NCBI GenBank assembly: GCA_017525855.1 | Contig: JAFXSE010000004.1 | Span: 1-64,000 of the forward strand | Reading direction: 5' to 3' | Length of the DNA stretch: 64,000 bases | Origin: Bacilli bacterium | Lineage (GTDB): Bacteria > Bacillota > Bacilli > RF39 > UBA660 | Part shown: one piece after another, positions 43,158-51,873 of the stretch | Layout of the letters: each line of letters begins with the position of its first letter | Numbering within the stretch: the stretch's first letter is position 1 | Position numbers and translations under genes: made by a program | The notes under the pieces: generated by a model | Seen by the model: the letters and a program-made list of their open reading frames with translations, nothing else | The model's database searches: none | Told to the model about the DNA's origin: nothing

Positions 43158-44186
43158 GATAAAATAAGGGGAAAATCAATATTTTACAAATGACAAATTT
43201 GTTGTTTGTCAACAAATCAAATAAAGTGTGGACAAAATCCATTGAAAATAAAGGGTGTTAACAAAAATAAATTTGTTTGCGATAATTGTTAATTATTTTA
43301 ATAAATGGTATAATTAATAAAGGAGTTGAGGTAAATGTCTGAGTACAAAAAAATGAGAGAATACACACACGAAGAATTTGTAAATTTAATTAAAAATTTA
43401 AGCGAAGAAGAATTACTAAAATTAAGTGCAATGTATGGTGGATATCCTGTATTGTTTAGAATGGCGCTAGATGAAAGAATTAGTCATATACCATTTATTC
43501 AAACTGGTGCTGCAATTATTATAAGAAATGAAAATGGCGAGATACTATTACAAGAAAGAACTGACAGGAATAAATGGGGATTACCTGGTGGTTGTCAAGA
43601 ATTAGGTGAAGATTTAAGGGTAACTGCTATAAGGGAAGCCTATGAAGAAACAGGAATAAAACTTGATTATAATGATCTTGAATTAATTGATACTTTATCT
43701 GGAGAAACTAGAAAGAATAGTTATCCAAATGGTGATATTGTATATAACAATACATCATTATATTTAGCAGATGTTTTAATGCAAAATATTAGTGATATGA
43801 AAGGCGATTCTGAAACTAAACGATTACAGTTTTTCAAACCAGAAGAAGTTCCTGAAAATCTAATGGATGAAGATTTAATTAAATCATATTTAACATATTC
43901 AAATAAACATAAAACTCGCTAATTATAATTAAAGATTTCCCTGACCTATGTACAGACTCAAAAATTGCAGTATTGTAAGTAACATAAGGGAATGATATAA
44001 TTAGGGTGGTAAATGAAATGTTGACAGAGTCATCCTTTTGTCATCCGATAATAGATTACAGTTGTATAGATTAGTACTATAAATACTATTTGTACTAATT
44101 CTGTTATGATCAACGAAATCAATAAATACCATAAATAATATAAATATAATAAATAGCGTAAATATATTACCTGCCTGTACATGTGG
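43121..44186 (+). mobile_element. secA-tail cassette 4 (Nudix cargo), divergent ends
   Basis: About 1.07 kb between relic cores 3 and 4. It lacks TTTAGATAC repeats. Its left end has GACAAATTTGTTGTTTGTC-type inverted sequence (about 43191-43209) and its right end TTAGTAC...GTACTAA (44071-44098). Probably a related element with another arm-site type. Confidence 0.4.
43335..43922 (+). CDS. Nudix hydrolase
   Basis: 195 aa. N-terminal helical extension of about 55 residues, then a Nudix fold (AAIIIRNENGEILLQERTD, KWGLPGG) with a complete Nudix box at about residues 93-115 (GCQELGED ... REAYEETGI). The glutamates that bind Mg are present. It hydrolyses a nucleoside-diphosphate-linked substrate not predictable here. 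The NGDIVYNNTSLYLADVL block is seen in MutT-like proteins of Firmicutes. Own TGGTATAAT promoter; sole cargo of cassette 4. Confidence 0.9.
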   Translation: MSEYKKMREYTHEEFVNLIKNLSEEELLKLSAMYGGYPVLFRMALDERISHIPFIQTGAAIIIRNENGEILLQERTDRNKWGLPGGCQELGEDLRVTAIREAYEETGIKLDYNDLELIDTLSGETRKNSYPNGDIVYNNTSLYLADVLMQNISDMKGDSETKRLQFFKPEEVPENLMDEDLIKSYLTYSNKHKTR

Positions 44187-44223
44187 AAGTGGCAAGAAAT
44201 ATAAACAATGTTGTGGTAAATAA
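44170..44223 (+). pseudogene. Displaced secA 3' end, relic 4
   Basis: PACTCGSGKKYKQCCGK-stop in frame. Core reads ACATGTGG. The outermost copy, so possibly the oldest displaced terminus. Confidence 0.65.
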
Positions 44224-44266
44224 CTCGCAAGCTCCGATAAAATAAGGAAAAACGCGAGTTTTTCTT
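44222..44266 (+). terminator. Terminator behind relic 4
   Basis: AACTCGC (44222-44228) pairs with GCGAGTT (44254-44260), loop contains GATAAAATAAGG, then T-run. Confidence 0.75.
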
Positions 44267-44595
44267 TTTATCAAAAAATAGCTCCAACAGGGTGTGAAAA
44301 CCATTTCTCATACTAAGTATAATTGCTTATATCATATTTTTTTATAACTAAATTTAGAAGAAAAGCAATATTATAGAAGGAACATTAGGGTAATTTAGGT
44401 GCTAGCTCATATTGCGGCAGATTAGACTGACGAAAGTATTTTAACTGAACGAATAGAAGATAAAACTTTTTATTTTCTATGTTAAAATAAAGGTGAAATC
44501 AAATTTCTTGTTTTCCAATCTTATTAACCCTAGAATCATTTCCTGTTAAATTAATTGCAATAGTTATAAGATTTTAGTATGAAGGGAGAAAAAAT

Positions 44596-45744
44596 ATGAA
44601 TCAAGAAAAAATTGGAAAATTTATTGCTAAGTGTCGTAAAGATAAAAAAATGACACAATCTGATTTAGCTGAAAAATTAGGAGTTACTGATAAGTCAATT
44701 GGTAATTGGGAAAATGGCAGAAATATGCCTGATTTATCCTTGTTTAAACCATTATGTGAAGAATTGGATATTACTATCAATGAGTTGTTAAGTGGTGAAA
44801 AATTAAAGAAAGAAGAATACCAAGAGAAACTTGAAGAAAATATTATTAATACTATTGATTATTCTACTAAAAAGATTAATATAATTAGAAATAATTTGGG
44901 AATTGTATTATTGATTTTAGGGATTCTTATTTCATTTACTGCAATGACTATGTTTGCATCAGAAAGTTCATGGGGAAGTATATACTCCGTTTTAGGAGCA
45001 GTAATATCTTTAATAGGTGTTAGTAAATTAACAAAGAATTATAAGTATTCAAAAAGAATATTAATTTGTACTGCATATTTTATTTTCTTTTTGATATCAT
45101 TATTTGCTATTGATTATATAAGTGTTATTTCATTAAAACAACTGCCTAGATTTTGTACTGTAAAAACCAGTAATGAATATGTCTATGAATGTGACAATCC
45201 ACTATATACAGTGTATAGAGTAAATAGTAATACACCAAATGAATATATTATTGTAGATACTAATAAAAAATATACAATTGATACTATCCCAGTTGTACCA
45301 TTTAATAGAAATAAATCAGGAATTGATAATATTATTAAATACAAAAATAAATATATTGGTAATAATAGTAATGATGGGAATTTAATAGGATCATTACCAT
45401 TGTCTGAATATGGTTATGTATTTGAAATAGATTCAGATAATTTAGGACTAACAATTGATTATCATATAACAGATTGGTATATTAATGAAAATTATTATTT
45501 AGAAAAAAGTATAGTTTATAATTCTGTTTCTATATTTTCATTAATAGATAATGTGAAATATATCAAATATAACTTTAGTGGCAAAACATATGAGGTTAAA
45601 AGAGAAAATGTTGAAAATAATTTTCCAAACTATAAAGATATTGTTAAAGAAAAAGTTAATAAAGATGCATTTAATAAATATCTTGAACAAAAAATATCAA
45701 ATGTTGAGTTTATAGACTTGTGCTTTAATAAATTTATATCTTAA
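44596..45744 (+). CDS. XRE-family regulator with membrane segments and extracytoplasmic domain
   Basis: 382 aa. Helix-turn-helix at residues 1-65 (IGKFIAKCRKDKKMTQSDLAEKL, SIGNWENGRNMPD, INELLSGEKLK), then hydrophobic helices (about 98-116, 127-143, 154-175), then about 200 residues predicted outside the membrane, Asn/Tyr-rich with two Cys (FCTVKTSNEYVYECD) that could form a disulfide. A one-protein membrane sensor-regulator is plausible. Paralogue of the genes at 41525, 51219 and 60375. Confidence 0.8.
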   Translation: MNQEKIGKFIAKCRKDKKMTQSDLAEKLGVTDKSIGNWENGRNMPDLSLFKPLCEELDITINELLSGEKLKKEEYQEKLEENIINTIDYSTKKINIIRNNLGIVLLILGILISFTAMTMFASESSWGSIYSVLGAVISLIGVSKLTKNYKYSKRILICTAYFIFFLISLFAIDYISVISLKQLPRFCTVKTSNEYVYECDNPLYTVYRVNSNTPNEYIIVDTNKKYTIDTIPVVPFNRNKSGIDNIIKYKNKYIGNNSNDGNLIGSLPLSEYGYVFEIDSDNLGLTIDYHITDWYINENYYLEKSIVYNSVSIFSLIDNVKYIKYNFSGKTYEVKRENVENNFPNYKDIVKEKVNKDAFNKYLEQKISNVEFIDLCFNKFIS

Positions 45745-45832
45745 AATATCATGCGATTAAAACCTTGTAATTTATTAAATAAGTTTCTTAAATTTAATTA
45801 ATTAAACAATATTTTTTTACCAATAAAAATGA

Positions 45833-45838
45833 TATAAT
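45833..45838 (+). promoter_or_regulatory. -10 element of the acyl-transfer gene cluster
   Basis: TATAAT preceded by TGA, about 31 bases before the Lnt-like gene. Confidence 0.5.
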
Positions 45839-45868
45839 TATTGATATATTAATTTAGTGGAGAAATTT

Positions 45869-47335
45869 ATGATAAAAAAAGAAAATGTTAAATGGATATT
45901 TTTAATAATAGGGTGCATTGCCTATATATTTTTAAATGGTCAATTAAATATTGGAATTTCAGCATGGGTTTGGACTTTTTCTATTCTATATTTTTATAGA
46001 AGAAGTGAGAAAAGATGGATGAGGATATTAACATTTGTTCTTATGATAATCATTACTGCCATAAAATGGTATGGCATGGTAGACGGAGCATTTTTGATAA
46101 AGTTTATATGTGGAATACTGTTAGGAGCATGTTTCTTTATACCTTATTTTATAGATTATCATTTTTATAAAAAAGTTAATGGTTTTAAGGCTACTCTTCT
46201 TTTCCCTTTTTCTTTTGCAGTCATAGAATTCTTTATGTCTACTATGCCGATGGGTGAATTAGAAAGCTTAGCAGCAACACAAACTGATTATACTTCATTA
46301 ATCCAATTAGCTGCATTTGTTGGAACATATGGAATATCAGTAATTGTTGCTTGGCTAGCTTCCACTGTTCTTTATATTGTTGACTATGTAAAAGAAAATA
46401 AAAAAATGCCATATAAGGCATCAACAATATATTTAACTACTTTAATAATAGTTCTTTTTATTGGAGGATTAAGAGTTGCAACTCCCCTTAGCAATGTTAA
46501 GAATACTAAAATTGCAGTATCCACTGGTATTAAAAACGGAACAGCCTTATCAGCTTATAAAGATTTTTTAGTAGAGGAACACATCGAATCAATGAAAAAA
46601 TCAATTATAACAGCAGCTACATCTAAAGCTGATATGATAGTCTTTAATGAAGAAGCTTTTACAGTAGTAAATACTGATTTAGATTTATTATTAAAAGGAG
46701 CCAAGAAATATGCACAAGAAAATAATATATTTATTATTTTACCAGTTGAAATTGAATATGAAAAAGGAAACCAACTATCTGAGAATTGTTTATATATAAT
46801 TGATAATAATGGCAAAGAATTGTATAAGTATATTAAAACAAAACTAGTACCTTTTTTTGAAAATCAAGAATATGCAGTAGGTGATGGTAATGTTCCAAAT
46901 ATAAATGTAACATTACCAAGTGGGAATAAAATTAAACTTGCAACTGTAATTTGTATGGATTCTAATTTTACTTGGTTTATTAGAAGTAAAGTTCATAATG
47001 ACACGGAATTATTAATTGTACCATCTTGGGATTGGAAACCTATTGATAAGTTTCATAACAATTGGACAATATTTAGAAGTATAGAAAATGGTTTAACAGT
47101 AGTAAGATCAACTTATGATGGATATTCTGCTGCTTTTGACCCATATGGACAAGTATATGGTTTGAGTCACACTGATTACTCAGGTTTTGAAAATGTTATT
47201 ATTTATGAAACCCCAGTAAAAAGTCGTTTTACAATTTACAAATATATTGGACCAGTCATTGATTGGATGTATCCTACTGTTTTACTTTTACTATTATTAT
47301 CTTCAAAATTTAAAAAAAAGAAGGAAAAGAAATAG
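45869..47335 (+). CDS. Apolipoprotein N-acyltransferase-like protein (CN-hydrolase domain)
   Basis: 488 aa. The N-terminal half has about six to seven membrane helices. The C-terminal half is a carbon-nitrogen hydrolase (nitrilase) domain with the expected Glu-Lys-Cys triad: FNEEAF (about 260), YIKTKLVPFFE (about 322), VICMDSNF (about 361). A final helix and basic tail close the protein. This is the Lnt layout, unusual for a Firmicute, where canonical Lnt is normally missing. GGAG supports the ATG at 45869 over an upstream GTG. First gene of an apparent acyl-activation and transfer cluster. Confidence 0.8.
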   Translation: MIKKENVKWIFLIIGCIAYIFLNGQLNIGISAWVWTFSILYFYRRSEKRWMRILTFVLMIIITAIKWYGMVDGAFLIKFICGILLGACFFIPYFIDYHFYKKVNGFKATLLFPFSFAVIEFFMSTMPMGELESLAATQTDYTSLIQLAAFVGTYGISVIVAWLASTVLYIVDYVKENKKMPYKASTIYLTTLIIVLFIGGLRVATPLSNVKNTKIAVSTGIKNGTALSAYKDFLVEEHIESMKKSIITAATSKADMIVFNEEAFTVVNTDLDLLLKGAKKYAQENNIFIILPVEIEYEKGNQLSENCLYIIDNNGKELYKYIKTKLVPFFENQEYAVGDGNVPNINVTLPSGNKIKLATVICMDSNFTWFIRSKVHNDTELLIVPSWDWKPIDKFHNNWTIFRSIENGLTVVRSTYDGYSAAFDPYGQVYGLSHTDYSGFENVIIYETPVKSRFTIYKYIGPVIDWMYPTVLLLLLLSSKFKKKKEKK

Positions 47336-47493
47336 TAGTTATATAACTACTGTTTTATATTGCATAACTCAATCAGGCGCATATTGACACTTATCAAAAA
47401 GAGAGATAAAATAAGCTTAGCTAATTGTGGTAAATTTGTGGATTTTTTTTTACAATTTTATCAATTCTTATCTGTGAGAGGAAAAGGATAATT

Positions 47494-48648
47494 ATGAGAA
47501 AAAATGATGTGGCTAAAGAACCACTAATAAGATTTGGAGAATTTGAATTACTAAAGGCAATTGCTATTATTGGATTACCAGCAATCCACCTTATGGAAGA
47601 AGCAATGGAAGGTGGATTTGCAAGTCCTGAATTAATGAGATTTGGTTCATTAATTATAGGGTTATGTGTATTTGGTCCTTCTGTTTTTATGATATGCATG
47701 GGATTTGGTATTGGTGGTGGAAAAACAACTGCTGCTGGAATTAGAAGAAATGGTATTCAGTTCCTTTTAATTGGTGCTATTCTGAATATTTTTAGATGGT
47801 TTATACCAGGGATTATTCAATCGTTTACCTTACATACGAGACTTATTGAAGATATAGAATTTTGCTTGCAATCAGATATTTATTATTTTGTAGGCTTGTT
47901 CTTTATATTATATTCATTCCTTAAGAAAAAAGATATTTCTGCAGAGGGTATGTTATTTATAAGTATTTTGATGATTACAGCTAATATGCTTTTAACCCCA
48001 TTAACCGGTAAATACATTACAAACCCAATTATTGCATCACTTGTTGGTAATATTGTATATGTTAATGAGACAAGCTGTTTCCCATTACTATCATGGGCAA
48101 TATTCCCAAGTGTTGGAATTCTTTTAGGGGATTTATTAAAGAAATCTGATGAGACTAAAAGAGAATTTATAATGAAACGTATATTTGACTTTTCTTTTGT
48201 CTTATTTGCATCCTTCATGGTATTTCTATATCAATATGATATTGATATTATGAAAGTACTTGTATCCCCAAACAATGATTATATTACCGATATTCCAAAT
48301 GTAATTCTTCTTGTAAGTTGCGCTTTATTCTTAATAAGTCTTACATATTATTTATGTAAAAGAATTGGTAATTCTTCTTTTATGAAATTTATGTTAAGAG
48401 TATCAGTATTTATAATTCCTTTCTATTTATTACAATGGGTTATAATTGCTTGGATATTCTATATTCTACCAATTCTTCGTATGCCTCCAGGATGTTTTGG
48501 AGTAGGATGGTACTTGTTCTCTGTTATTGTTGTTACAGCAATTTGTATTTTTGTATCAACCAGATATGGAATGAAAATTATGAAAATACTGTTTAAAATT
48601 ACAACAATTAAGAAAAAGAGAAAAAAGAAATTAAGAGTATCAGAATAA
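47494..48648 (+). CDS. Polytopic membrane protein, acyltransferase-like (DUF1624/TraX-like)
   Basis: 384 aa with about ten helices. Opens FELLKAIAIIGLPAIHLMEE, a pattern (charged residue, helix, His) seen at the start of heparan-N-acetyltransferase-like, OpgC/acyltransferase-3 and TraX families, where the His is catalytic. FMICMGFGIGGGK and RRNGIQFLLIGAIL agree with that superfamily. Very basic C-terminus. I infer a membrane acyl transfer role from fold-like pattern and from the adjacent ligase and carrier protein; exact family uncertain. Confidence 0.55.
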   Translation: MRKNDVAKEPLIRFGEFELLKAIAIIGLPAIHLMEEAMEGGFASPELMRFGSLIIGLCVFGPSVFMICMGFGIGGGKTTAAGIRRNGIQFLLIGAILNIFRWFIPGIIQSFTLHTRLIEDIEFCLQSDIYYFVGLFFILYSFLKKKDISAEGMLFISILMITANMLLTPLTGKYITNPIIASLVGNIVYVNETSCFPLLSWAIFPSVGILLGDLLKKSDETKREFIMKRIFDFSFVLFASFMVFLYQYDIDIMKVLVSPNNDYITDIPNVILLVSCALFLISLTYYLCKRIGNSSFMKFMLRVSVFIIPFYLLQWVIIAWIFYILPILRMPPGCFGVGWYLFSVIVVTAICIFVSTRYGMKIMKILFKITTIKKKRKKKLRVSE

Positions 48649-48669
48649 TTATAAAAAGGAGAGAAATAT

Positions 48670-50262
48670 ATGAGAAACAAAGAGTATCCTTTATATGAAT
48701 ATGCACCTAAAATTGACAGTATTTCTGAAATGTTAGAAAATAAAGCTTCTACGATGCCTAATGATATAGCCTTTAAGTTTAGACAAGGAAAAGATGAAAT
48801 TAAAAGTAAAACTTATAGAGAAGTATATCAAGAAGTAAGAAAAGCATCTTCTTATGTGTCAAATAATTATGGTAGTGGAAAACATATTGCAATAATTGGT
48901 GAAAACTCCTATGAATGGATGATTGCCTTTTTTGCGATAGTAACATCTGGTAATATTGCAGTTCCTATTGATAAAGAATTACCAGCAGATGAAGTTAAAT
49001 GGTTAATTAATAAAGCTGATTGTGAAGTTGCTTTTATTTCTAAAACTTATTCAGAACTTTTAGATGGAATTAAAAATTTAAAATTTATGACTTTAAAGAA
49101 GTTATATGAGGTTTCAAATGAGATTGAAGTAGATGATTCATATAAACTATATAATCCAAAAAAAGAAGATCTTTGTATGATCATATTTACTTCTGGAACA
49201 TCTGGCAAGAGTAAGGGCGTAATGCTTAGCCATGGTAATGTTACATCAGAAATATCTGAAACATCGAAAATGTTTGATCCTCAAGGAAAATCAACACTCG
49301 TTGTTCTTCCACTTCATCATTCATTTGGTTTAAATGTAGCCGTATTAATGGCTTATGATTATGGTGTTACTATATTCATAAATAAGAGCTTAAAAAAAAT
49401 AAAAGAGGATATGCTTTTAGCAAAACCTGATGTTGTTATGTTAGTTCCAATGTTCGTAGAAGTCTTCTATAAACAAATAATGAGTAACATTAATAAAAGT
49501 GGTAAAATGAATCGATTTAAGAAAGGTGTTAGAATCTCAAAATTCTTTTTGAAATTTGGAATAGATTTAAGGCATAAAATATTTAAGGAAATACATGATG
49601 TATTTGGTGGTAATCTTAAATATATTATTTGCGGTGGTGCACATCTTGATCCTTTCTATGTTAAAGAATTTAGAAATTTAGGAATCGAAATATTAAATGG
49701 TTATGGTACAACTGAATGTTCTCCTTGTGTTGCGATTAATCGTAATTACTACTATAGAGATGGTAGTGTTGGACAGATAATTCCTAAGACAGAAGGAAGA
49801 ATATCTTCAGATGGAGAAGTTCAATTTAGAGGACCAGTTAACATGATGGGTTATTACAAAGATGCAAAAGCAACTAAGGAAGTTTTAAAAGATGGTTGGT
49901 ATTCAACAGGAGATTTGGGTTATATTGATAAAGATGGGTTCCTATTCTTGACTGGAAGAAAGAAGAACTTAATTATTTTAAGTAATGGGGAAAACATCTC
50001 CCCTGAAGAACTAGAAAATGATTTTCATATGGATCCAGCTGTTGAAGAAGTTCTTGTATATGAACAAGACCATGCTATTGTTGCTGAGATATTCCCGACT
50101 GAAGAGTATATGGGAAATGAAGAATATTTTAATAAATTAATGGCAAGAGTTAACGAGGGTCGACCCGCATATAAACAAATTGCTAAAGTTAAACTTCGCG
50201 ATACTGAATTTATTAAAAACACAAGTAAAAAGATTGTAAGGTATAAGAATATACCACAATAA
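48670..50262 (+). CDS. AMP-dependent acyl ligase (long-chain acyl-CoA/ACP synthetase type)
   Basis: 530 aa ANL-superfamily enzyme. P-loop IIFTSGTSGKSKGVML (about residue 170), LPLHHSFG, GYGTTECSP (A5), WYSTGDLGYID (A7), GRKKNLIILSNGENISPEEL (A8) and the C-terminal catalytic Lys in NTSKKIVR (A10). The substrate pocket is not diagnostic, but similarity is to fatty-acid ligases more than to DltA. It lies directly before a carrier protein, which suggests acyl-AMP is loaded on that carrier rather than on CoA. Confidence 0.88.
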   Translation: MRNKEYPLYEYAPKIDSISEMLENKASTMPNDIAFKFRQGKDEIKSKTYREVYQEVRKASSYVSNNYGSGKHIAIIGENSYEWMIAFFAIVTSGNIAVPIDKELPADEVKWLINKADCEVAFISKTYSELLDGIKNLKFMTLKKLYEVSNEIEVDDSYKLYNPKKEDLCMIIFTSGTSGKSKGVMLSHGNVTSEISETSKMFDPQGKSTLVVLPLHHSFGLNVAVLMAYDYGVTIFINKSLKKIKEDMLLAKPDVVMLVPMFVEVFYKQIMSNINKSGKMNRFKKGVRISKFFLKFGIDLRHKIFKEIHDVFGGNLKYIICGGAHLDPFYVKEFRNLGIEILNGYGTTECSPCVAINRNYYYRDGSVGQIIPKTEGRISSDGEVQFRGPVNMMGYYKDAKATKEVLKDGWYSTGDLGYIDKDGFLFLTGRKKNLIILSNGENISPEELENDFHMDPAVEEVLVYEQDHAIVAEIFPTEEYMGNEEYFNKLMARVNEGRPAYKQIAKVKLRDTEFIKNTSKKIVRYKNIPQ

Positions 50263-50282
50263 TAGATAGAGGAGGATTTAAT

Positions 50283-50510
50283 ATGTTTGAAAGAACAGTA
50301 AAAATTATTGAAGAATATGTAGATGAGGATTGTGAAATAACTATGGAAAGTGCACTTGTAGATGACTTAGGTCTAAGCTCACTTGAAGTTATCAATATAG
50401 TTGCTGCATTTGAAGATGAATTTGATATTGAAGTGCCTGACAAGGTTATTCCTACACTACGTACAATTGGTGATATTGTAAAATACTTAGAAAAAAATGT
50501 AGAAGAATAG
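50283..50510 (+). CDS. Dedicated acyl carrier protein
   Basis: 75 aa, acidic four-helix carrier. Phosphopantetheine site DDLGLSSLEV with Ser33. Differs from housekeeping AcpP (DSLD) by SSLE, so it is a specialised carrier. A GGAGG precedes the ATG. Between the ligase and the Sfp-type transferase that would activate it. A terminator follows. Confidence 0.9.
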   Translation: MFERTVKIIEEYVDEDCEITMESALVDDLGLSSLEVINIVAAFEDEFDIEVPDKVIPTLRTIGDIVKYLEKNVEE

Positions 50511-50529
50511 AAATATAATTTTTAAGAAT

Positions 50530-50558
50530 ATATGTGGATGAGATTCACATATTTTTCT
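50530..50558 (+). terminator. Terminator after the acyl carrier protein gene
   Basis: ATATGTG (50530-50536), 9-base loop, CACATAT (50546-50552), T-run. Confidence 0.8.
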
Positions 50559-50603
50559 TTAAAAGAAAGAGAGGTATAGGAGAATAAAACTCTACTAATT
50601 AAT

Positions 50604-51140
50604 ATGATAGAAAATAATGTGATATATTACTCGATTGTTCATAAGAAAAAAATAAAAATTAATGAAACAAGTAATAAATTAGAGACAAATCAATCACGAT
50701 ATCTTTTAAAAAAAATGTTAGAATACTTTGATTTGGATATGCCAGAAATATCTTTATCAAAAAATGGGAAACCTTTTTTTAAAAATTCAAAAATCTTCTT
50801 TAATTATTCTCATTCTAAAAACTATGTATCATGTGCTATTTCATTATCAGAAGTTGGAATTGATATTGAAGAAATTAATAGTAATATAAGTGATAAAGTT
50901 GCAAAAAAATACTTAGATGATGAAAAGAATCCTTCAAAAAGATTAGAAATGTGGGTAAAAAAAGAGTCTTATAGTAAGTTAAAGGGATTGGGATTTCAAA
51001 TTGATTTTAAAAATATAGATTTAAATAACATAAAAGAAAAAAACTGTTTTATAAAAAGTAATGATTATATATGCTCAATTTTTTCTAATAACAAAGATTG
51101 TATTTTTAAAGAATTAAATATTAATGATAAATTATGGTAA
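50604..51140 (+). CDS. Sfp-type 4'-phosphopantetheinyl transferase
   Basis: 178 aa (typical Sfp about 220, so compact). FNYSHSKNYVSCAIS (substrate-binding His), VGIDIEEI (Mg-binding Asp/Glu) and WVKKESYSKLKG (the WxxKEA motif) are all present. It would convert the adjacent apo-carrier to holo form. No good Shine-Dalgarno lies near the ATG, so low expression or an alternative start is possible. Separated from the ACP gene by a terminator. Confidence 0.88.
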   Translation: MIENNVIYYSIVHKKKIKINETSNKLETNQSRYLLKKMLEYFDLDMPEISLSKNGKPFFKNSKIFFNYSHSKNYVSCAISLSEVGIDIEEINSNISDKVAKKYLDDEKNPSKRLEMWVKKESYSKLKGLGFQIDFKNIDLNNIKEKNCFIKSNDYICSIFSNNKDCIFKELNINDKLW

Positions 51141-51218
51141 AATAACAACTCAACCATTGGTATGTGTAAATTTTTAATGGCTTATTTTATAATTAAGTCA
51201 TGAAAGGAGAAAAAGCTC

Positions 51219-51830
51219 ATGGATTTAATTAAAATTGGAAAATTTATTGCTAATTGTAGAAAAGAAAAAAAGATTACTCAGGAACAATTAGCAGAAAAAC
51301 TATGTATTACAGATCGTGCTGTATCGAAATGGGAAAGAGGGCTATCTCTACCAGATGCAGATAAAATGTTAGATTTATGTAATACATTAGATATTAATGT
51401 CAATGAACTTTTAAATGGTGAGAAAATTGATATGAAAGATTATAAAAAGAAAAATGAAGAATTATTATTAGAACTTGCTAAACAAGATGAATTAAAAAAC
51501 AAAAGATTAATTAAAGATATGTGGGCAATAACAATACCAACATTTATATTTTATATAGCTCTTGTAATTATATCTTCTACTTTGTTAAAAGAAGGTCCAA
51601 TACTTGCGACAATTATTTGTGTTTCAACAGTTGTATTACTAATTGTATGTTTTTATGGATTTAAAAATGAAGTAGAAGCAGGATATTATGAATGCAGACA
51701 TTGTCATCATATATTCGAAGAGAAAAATTACTTCAAGTTATTAATGGCTCCACATATGGGTACTTCAAGATATCAAAAATGTCCAAAATGCGGAAAAAAA
51801 TCAATGGCTAAAAAAGTAATGTCCAAATAA
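51219..51830 (+). CDS. XRE-family regulator with two membrane helices and a C-terminal zinc ribbon
   Basis: 203 aa. Helix-turn-helix (IGKFIANCRKEKKITQEQLAEKL, RAVSKWERGLSLPDADKML), two helices (about 106-124, 127-145), then a Cys4 ribbon: ECRHCHHIF ... CPKCGKKS. The zinc ribbon tail is not present in the three paralogues. AAAGGAGAAAAAGCTC ribosome region. Role unknown; the N-terminal domain binds DNA. Confidence 0.85.
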   Translation: MDLIKIGKFIANCRKEKKITQEQLAEKLCITDRAVSKWERGLSLPDADKMLDLCNTLDINVNELLNGEKIDMKDYKKKNEELLLELAKQDELKNKRLIKDMWAITIPTFIFYIALVIISSTLLKEGPILATIICVSTVVLLIVCFYGFKNEVEAGYYECRHCHHIFEEKNYFKLLMAPHMGTSRYQKCPKCGKKSMAKKVMSK

Positions 51831-51873
51831 AAACCAATTATATGATATAATAAAAATATAATTGGAGGAAAAA

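Larger units (their letters stand above)
43923..44595 (+). other. Interval after the Nudix gene: cassette right end, relic 4, terminator, regulatory DNA
   Basis: 673 bases. 43923-44181 is AT-rich cassette 4 right end. Relic 4 and its terminator end at about 44270. 44271-44595 contains no credible frame; a TTAAAAT -10-like element near 44481 may drive the XRE gene. The minus-strand frames over 44001-44311 are shadows of the relic region. Confidence 0.5.

Noticed and set aside
37640..44223. SEC-C relics as independent small zinc-finger genes
   Set aside because: None has a start codon with a ribosome site in frame; upstream in-frame residues are unlike SecA or each other except within the shared cassette end.
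44001..44311. Two minus-strand frames near the Nudix gene end
   Set aside because: They overlap relic 4 and its terminator on the opposite strand and lack start signals.
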